A stretch of 7,203 nt of DNA, taken from assembly GCA_903879465.1 (NCBI GenBank), contig CAIRLQ010000128.1, positions 1 through 7,203 of the forward strand. Direction: 5' to 3'. The notes under the pieces were generated by a model. That model did no database searches. It saw only the letters and a list, made by a program, of their open reading frames with translations, and was not told the origin of the DNA. The position numbers and the translations under genes are program-made. This document shows positions 4,641-7,203 of the stretch, piece by piece (within the stretch, counting starts at the first letter, position 1; every line of letters starts with the position of its first letter). Source of the DNA: an uncultured Opitutia bacterium (lineage in GTDB: Bacteria > Verrucomicrobiota > Verrucomicrobiia > Opitutales > UBA953).

Positions 4641-7184
4641 ATGAAAAATAAAACCGGATGGGCTCTTATTGCGGTGCTAATATCCTTCGCCTCGCTGACG
4701 ATCGCAGTGCTGATGGCGGCGAGTTTCAGTATGCTTGAAATGAGACAGCTCGAGCAGGTTGTTTTACGGCAGAGATTGCACGACAGCTCAATCTTTGCGG
4801 CGATGCGAGGATGCGGAGAGCTGCAGGCTTTCCTTGGGCGAGACGCCGCGCTAACGGCGTCGGACGATGAGGGCAAGACCCTCTACCGAGCAGTAGATTC
4901 CCGTGAGTCTGCACGGCTCGATGGATTATTCTTCGACGGGTATTCGGCGTGGAACTGGACAGTGGAGGATCTGTCGCAGGGTTATGATGTGGCGGCCGCA
5001 TTTGGGGCTACGGAACGTGCCTCGGCATGGGCCAAGACTTCGCCAGGGCGACAGAAGCTGCCATCGGCCTTACTGGCCTCGCCGATGAGTGTGGGCACTC
5101 GTATCGCCTGGCAGATGGGCGACCGAGATATGTTCAATCGACAAACGGGTAGAAGCATCAGCCCTGGGAGCAGCTGGCAGACGCGGGGGCTGATGACGGA
5201 TCCGGTGGCGGGCGGATTTCGCAAAGACCTGGCTCGCCCTGAAGTACTGGCCAGCGAATGGGGGGCTTCCTGGTCGGCTTGGATGGGGTCTGATACCTTG
5301 AAGGTCGAACCTCGCCGCGGCGTACCAATGTTCCATGCGGAAGCCGGCACGCAAGTCGCCTCGCACTTGCCCGTCTTGGCGGATTTCCGACTCAGTCTTG
5401 GGTTCTTTAATGCACGCAGCGACGGGCGGCATCGTCTCCGCTTTCACGGTTCCGGCTTGCTTTGGAATCCTTCGGCCTTGCCGATGCTGGCGGGTCCGCA
5501 AGGCAGGGTGTTTTTGGTGGAGGTGGAAGGGGCGCCGACAGTGACCGTGACGAATCGCGAGACCGGAAGTACCTTCACCGTCGATTTGGATGATTGCCCG
5601 CAGGAGGATTTTGGCATCGTCCGTCAGGGTGCGCGCGAGAAGTCGCTGTGGTTCTGGGCCGAGGTGACCGACCCGCTGACTTATGGTATGTCGGCTCGCG
5701 GTTTGCTGGCTGGGGAATGCTACGCTTTCGTTAATCCATTACCCGAAGCTCAACCTCAGGGATTATCTCGGATTCTCACCACGTTGACCTGGCGGATGGA
5801 CACCCGGTCGCATGCGCCGAGCTGGCGGCGTCCTGATCCGGAGACCTTCCTGGCGACGGATCGTATAGAATTATTAGTGCAGTTCCACTCGAAGGTGACC
5901 ATCCGGTTGCGTCCGGCGGTCGGTAATCCGGATAAGGACACGGCTATTGCCGATTATCCATCGGCTTCCGTCATCACTTTCAAGAATATTTCTATACCTG
6001 ATTTCGGCATTCAGACGACGGGGGCTGATTATTCGCGTGAGGACAGCGGAGGGTATGTAATCGGGGAGCGCCGGGCATGTCTGCGCTTCCGGCTTAAGCC
6101 GCGGACGGCAGCGGAATTCTGGGAGAAGGCGGAGGTGGGAGGATTGTTGAAGGCGCGTTGGGATTTTGACGCCCCCGCGGATGCCGCGGAGTGGGTGGTG
6201 GATCATCCGCTGCGCGCAGCTTTTGATGTCAGTGATGTCGACGCCGCTCCTTTGGCTGGATTGCTCTGGGATGCGGTGCCCAATAAGCATCAGCCGGAGG
6301 GGTCGGCAGCGTTTGCCTCCATGAATGCCCGCGAGGTGCCGCTATGGCCTTATCTCTCGGCGGCTTGGGCGCGCCATTGGGAGCCGCTGGCAGGACGGCG
6401 CTGGCAGGAGCGATTGGATGGATATTTCTGCTCGGCGCCGCTTAAGGCGGCGGAGCTGGGGGTGGTTTCGCATAATCCATTTTTAAGCACATGGAACGGA
6501 ACGGAATCCGCGGATATCGCGGGCAGACATTGGTCGATCGAAGGGCCGTTCAATGTGAATAGTAGGAGCGTCGCCGCATGGGAGAGTTTTCTATTAAGTT
6601 CAGTCGGTGCTTGGGCGGCAGATTCAGGCGGGCCGTATCCGGCGGGAAAGCTGTCCGGAGGGTTATTTTTTACGCATCCGAGCGGCGCTGCTTTGACCAA
6701 GTGGGCGGCGTTGACTGAGGTGGATGTGGCCGATGCTCAGGCGGCAGCATTGGCGGGCATCGAGCACGACGCTTTGATGGCTGCTCAGGCGGTACGAAGC
6801 CTGGAGCCACGGGTGCTGCATCAGCTGGCCGTGAAGATTGTCGAACTACAATCGAGCTGTGGTTACCCGTTTCCCTCGCTGAAGGCGTTTGCGGAGTCAG
6901 GTTTGCTGGACCAGGCATTGGAAGCCTGCCGGATTAATGGGTTCGCCGGTGCCGTGCCCGTCGGGGTTCCGTTCCGACTCACGGCGGCGGACCTGCTGGA
7001 AGCATGGGCGCCGATTCTCACCGTACGGGGTGATACTTTTCGTATCCTTGGCCTGGCGGCGGGTCAGGGCTTCGCTGCGAGTTGCGTGTGCGAATGCATC
7101 GTACAAAGGGTGCCAGACGAGCATTCGGTCAAGTCGCTGGGCCGCCGATTCCGGATAATTTCGGTGCGGTTTCGTAACCGTTGA
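4641..7184 (+). CDS. Large PilX/GspK-like pilus-assembly or type II secretion-type membrane protein, Verrucomicrobiota type (847 aa)
   Basis: The N-terminus MKNKTGWALIAVLISFASLTIAVLMAASF resembles PilX/GspK minor pseudopilins: a basic stub, a Gly6 that could be the prepilin-peptidase site, then a hydrophobic helix (about 7-29). The pilin +5 glutamate is absent, as often in GspK/PilX. The rest is presumably extracytoplasmic. Motifs I associate with very large Opitutae/Verrucomicrobia pilus-assembly-like proteins are RGLMTDPVAGGFRKDL (182-197), LLWNPSALP (273-281), GPFNVNS (635-641), YPFPSLKAFAESGLLDQAL (742 on), RGDTFRI (796-802) and CIVQRVPD (819-826). That resemblance is from memory. At 847 residues it is far larger than ordinary PilX (about 200) or GspK (about 300). 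The likely role is a minor pilin-like or pseudopilin-complex subunit or surface protein. GAGGG 9 nt upstream supports the start. It is divergent from two response regulators. Confidence 0.75.
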   Translation: MKNKTGWALIAVLISFASLTIAVLMAASFSMLEMRQLEQVVLRQRLHDSSIFAAMRGCGELQAFLGRDAALTASDDEGKTLYRAVDSRESARLDGLFFDGYSAWNWTVEDLSQGYDVAAAFGATERASAWAKTSPGRQKLPSALLASPMSVGTRIAWQMGDRDMFNRQTGRSISPGSSWQTRGLMTDPVAGGFRKDLARPEVLASEWGASWSAWMGSDTLKVEPRRGVPMFHAEAGTQVASHLPVLADFRLSLGFFNARSDGRHRLRFHGSGLLWNPSALPMLAGPQGRVFLVEVEGAPTVTVTNRETGSTFTVDLDDCPQEDFGIVRQGAREKSLWFWAEVTDPLTYGMSARGLLAGECYAFVNPLPEAQPQGLSRILTTLTWRMDTRSHAPSWRRPDPETFLATDRIELLVQFHSKVTIRLRPAVGNPDKDTAIADYPSASVITFKNISIPDFGIQTTGADYSREDSGGYVIGERRACLRFRLKPRTAAEFWEKAEVGGLLKARWDFDAPADAAEWVVDHPLRAAFDVSDVDAAPLAGLLWDAVPNKHQPEGSAAFASMNAREVPLWPYLSAAWARHWEPLAGRRWQERLDGYFCSAPLKAAELGVVSHNPFLSTWNGTESADIAGRHWSIEGPFNVNSRSVAAWESFLLSSVGAWAADSGGPYPAGKLSGGLFFTHPSGAALTKWAALTEVDVADAQAAALAGIEHDALMAAQAVRSLEPRVLHQLAVKIVELQSSCGYPFPSLKAFAESGLLDQALEACRINGFAGAVPVGVPFRLTAADLLEAWAPILTVRGDTFRILGLAAGQGFAASCVCECIVQRVPDEHSVKSLGRRFRIISVRFRNR
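4671..4681 (+). repeat. 11-bp direct repeat, copy 2 (GCGGTGCTAAT)
   Basis: This is the second copy of the sequence at 4601-4611. It lies within the gene, encoding part of the AVLI stretch of the N-terminal membrane helix. If the repeat is an operator, this copy would sit just downstream of the start codon, a position compatible with repression. It could equally be coincidence. Confidence 0.4.
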
Positions 7185-7188
7185 AGGC

Positions 7189-7197
7189 GGGGGAGGA
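7189..7197 (+). promoter_or_regulatory. Purine-rich ribosome-binding-type sequence for a gene beyond the window
   Basis: GGGGGAGGA begins 4 bases after the TGA of the 847-residue gene and is a strong Shine-Dalgarno match. The only start-like triplet after it inside the window is TTG at 7199, which is too close. The true start is therefore probably a few bases past the edge, implying a tightly linked downstream gene in the same operon. Confidence 0.6.
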
Positions 7198-7203
7198 CTT
7201 GAC

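Noticed and set aside
4625..4651. ATG at 4625 as the start of a small leader peptide before the 847-residue gene
   Set aside because: It overlaps the ribosome-binding site, has none of its own, and encodes only MRAITHEK with no attenuation feature.
5070..5501. Minus-strand 143-residue frame inside the 847-residue gene
   Set aside because: No domain, no ribosome-binding site, and the overlapping plus-strand frame carries recognisable family motifs throughout.

Overview
The window looks like a stretch of a Verrucomicrobiota chromosome, most likely class Opitutia. This is inferred from GC-rich coding sequence, a TonB-type protein with a C-terminal domain typical of that group, and an 847-residue PilX/GspK-like protein whose motifs (WNP, GPFNVNS, a late PSL..ESGLL..AL block, QRVPD) I associate with large pilus-assembly-like proteins of Opitutae. 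No rRNA, tRNA, CRISPR array, transposase or phage gene is visible. Gene density is very high, with start/stop overlaps and short gaps.

Left block (1-3082, all + strand): the 3' part of maf (nucleoside triphosphate pyrophosphatase) overlaps by 4 nt a gene for a 303-residue exported protein of unknown function. A 50-nt gap holding a strong inverted repeat follows. Next comes a single-pass TonB-like energy transducer starting with GTG, which overlaps by 1 nt (TGATG) a gene for an RluA-family rRNA/tRNA pseudouridine synthase. These are two translationally coupled pairs.

Middle block (3079-4577, - strand): two adjacent paralogous NarL/FixJ-type response regulators, each a receiver domain plus a LuxR-type helix-turn-helix, with no histidine kinase in view. 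The first converges on the RluA gene, and the two share a TTAA that supplies both stop codons. The gap between the regulators contains several short inverted and direct repeats, including a hairpin that abuts the downstream regulator's ATG.

Right block (4641-7184, + strand): a 63-nt divergent intergenic region separates the upstream regulator from the 847-residue envelope protein. That protein has a PilX/GspK-style N-terminal membrane helix and a long ectodomain. A purine-rich ribosome-binding-type sequence after its stop suggests the operon continues beyond the window.

Working model (inference): the tandem regulators control, or are co-regulated with, the divergent pilus/secretion-like operon. 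The left block is housekeeping plus envelope energy transduction. Nothing here proves a novel system. The least explained items are the secreted protein tied to maf, the giant pilin-like protein beside two kinase-less regulators, and the start-codon hairpins.
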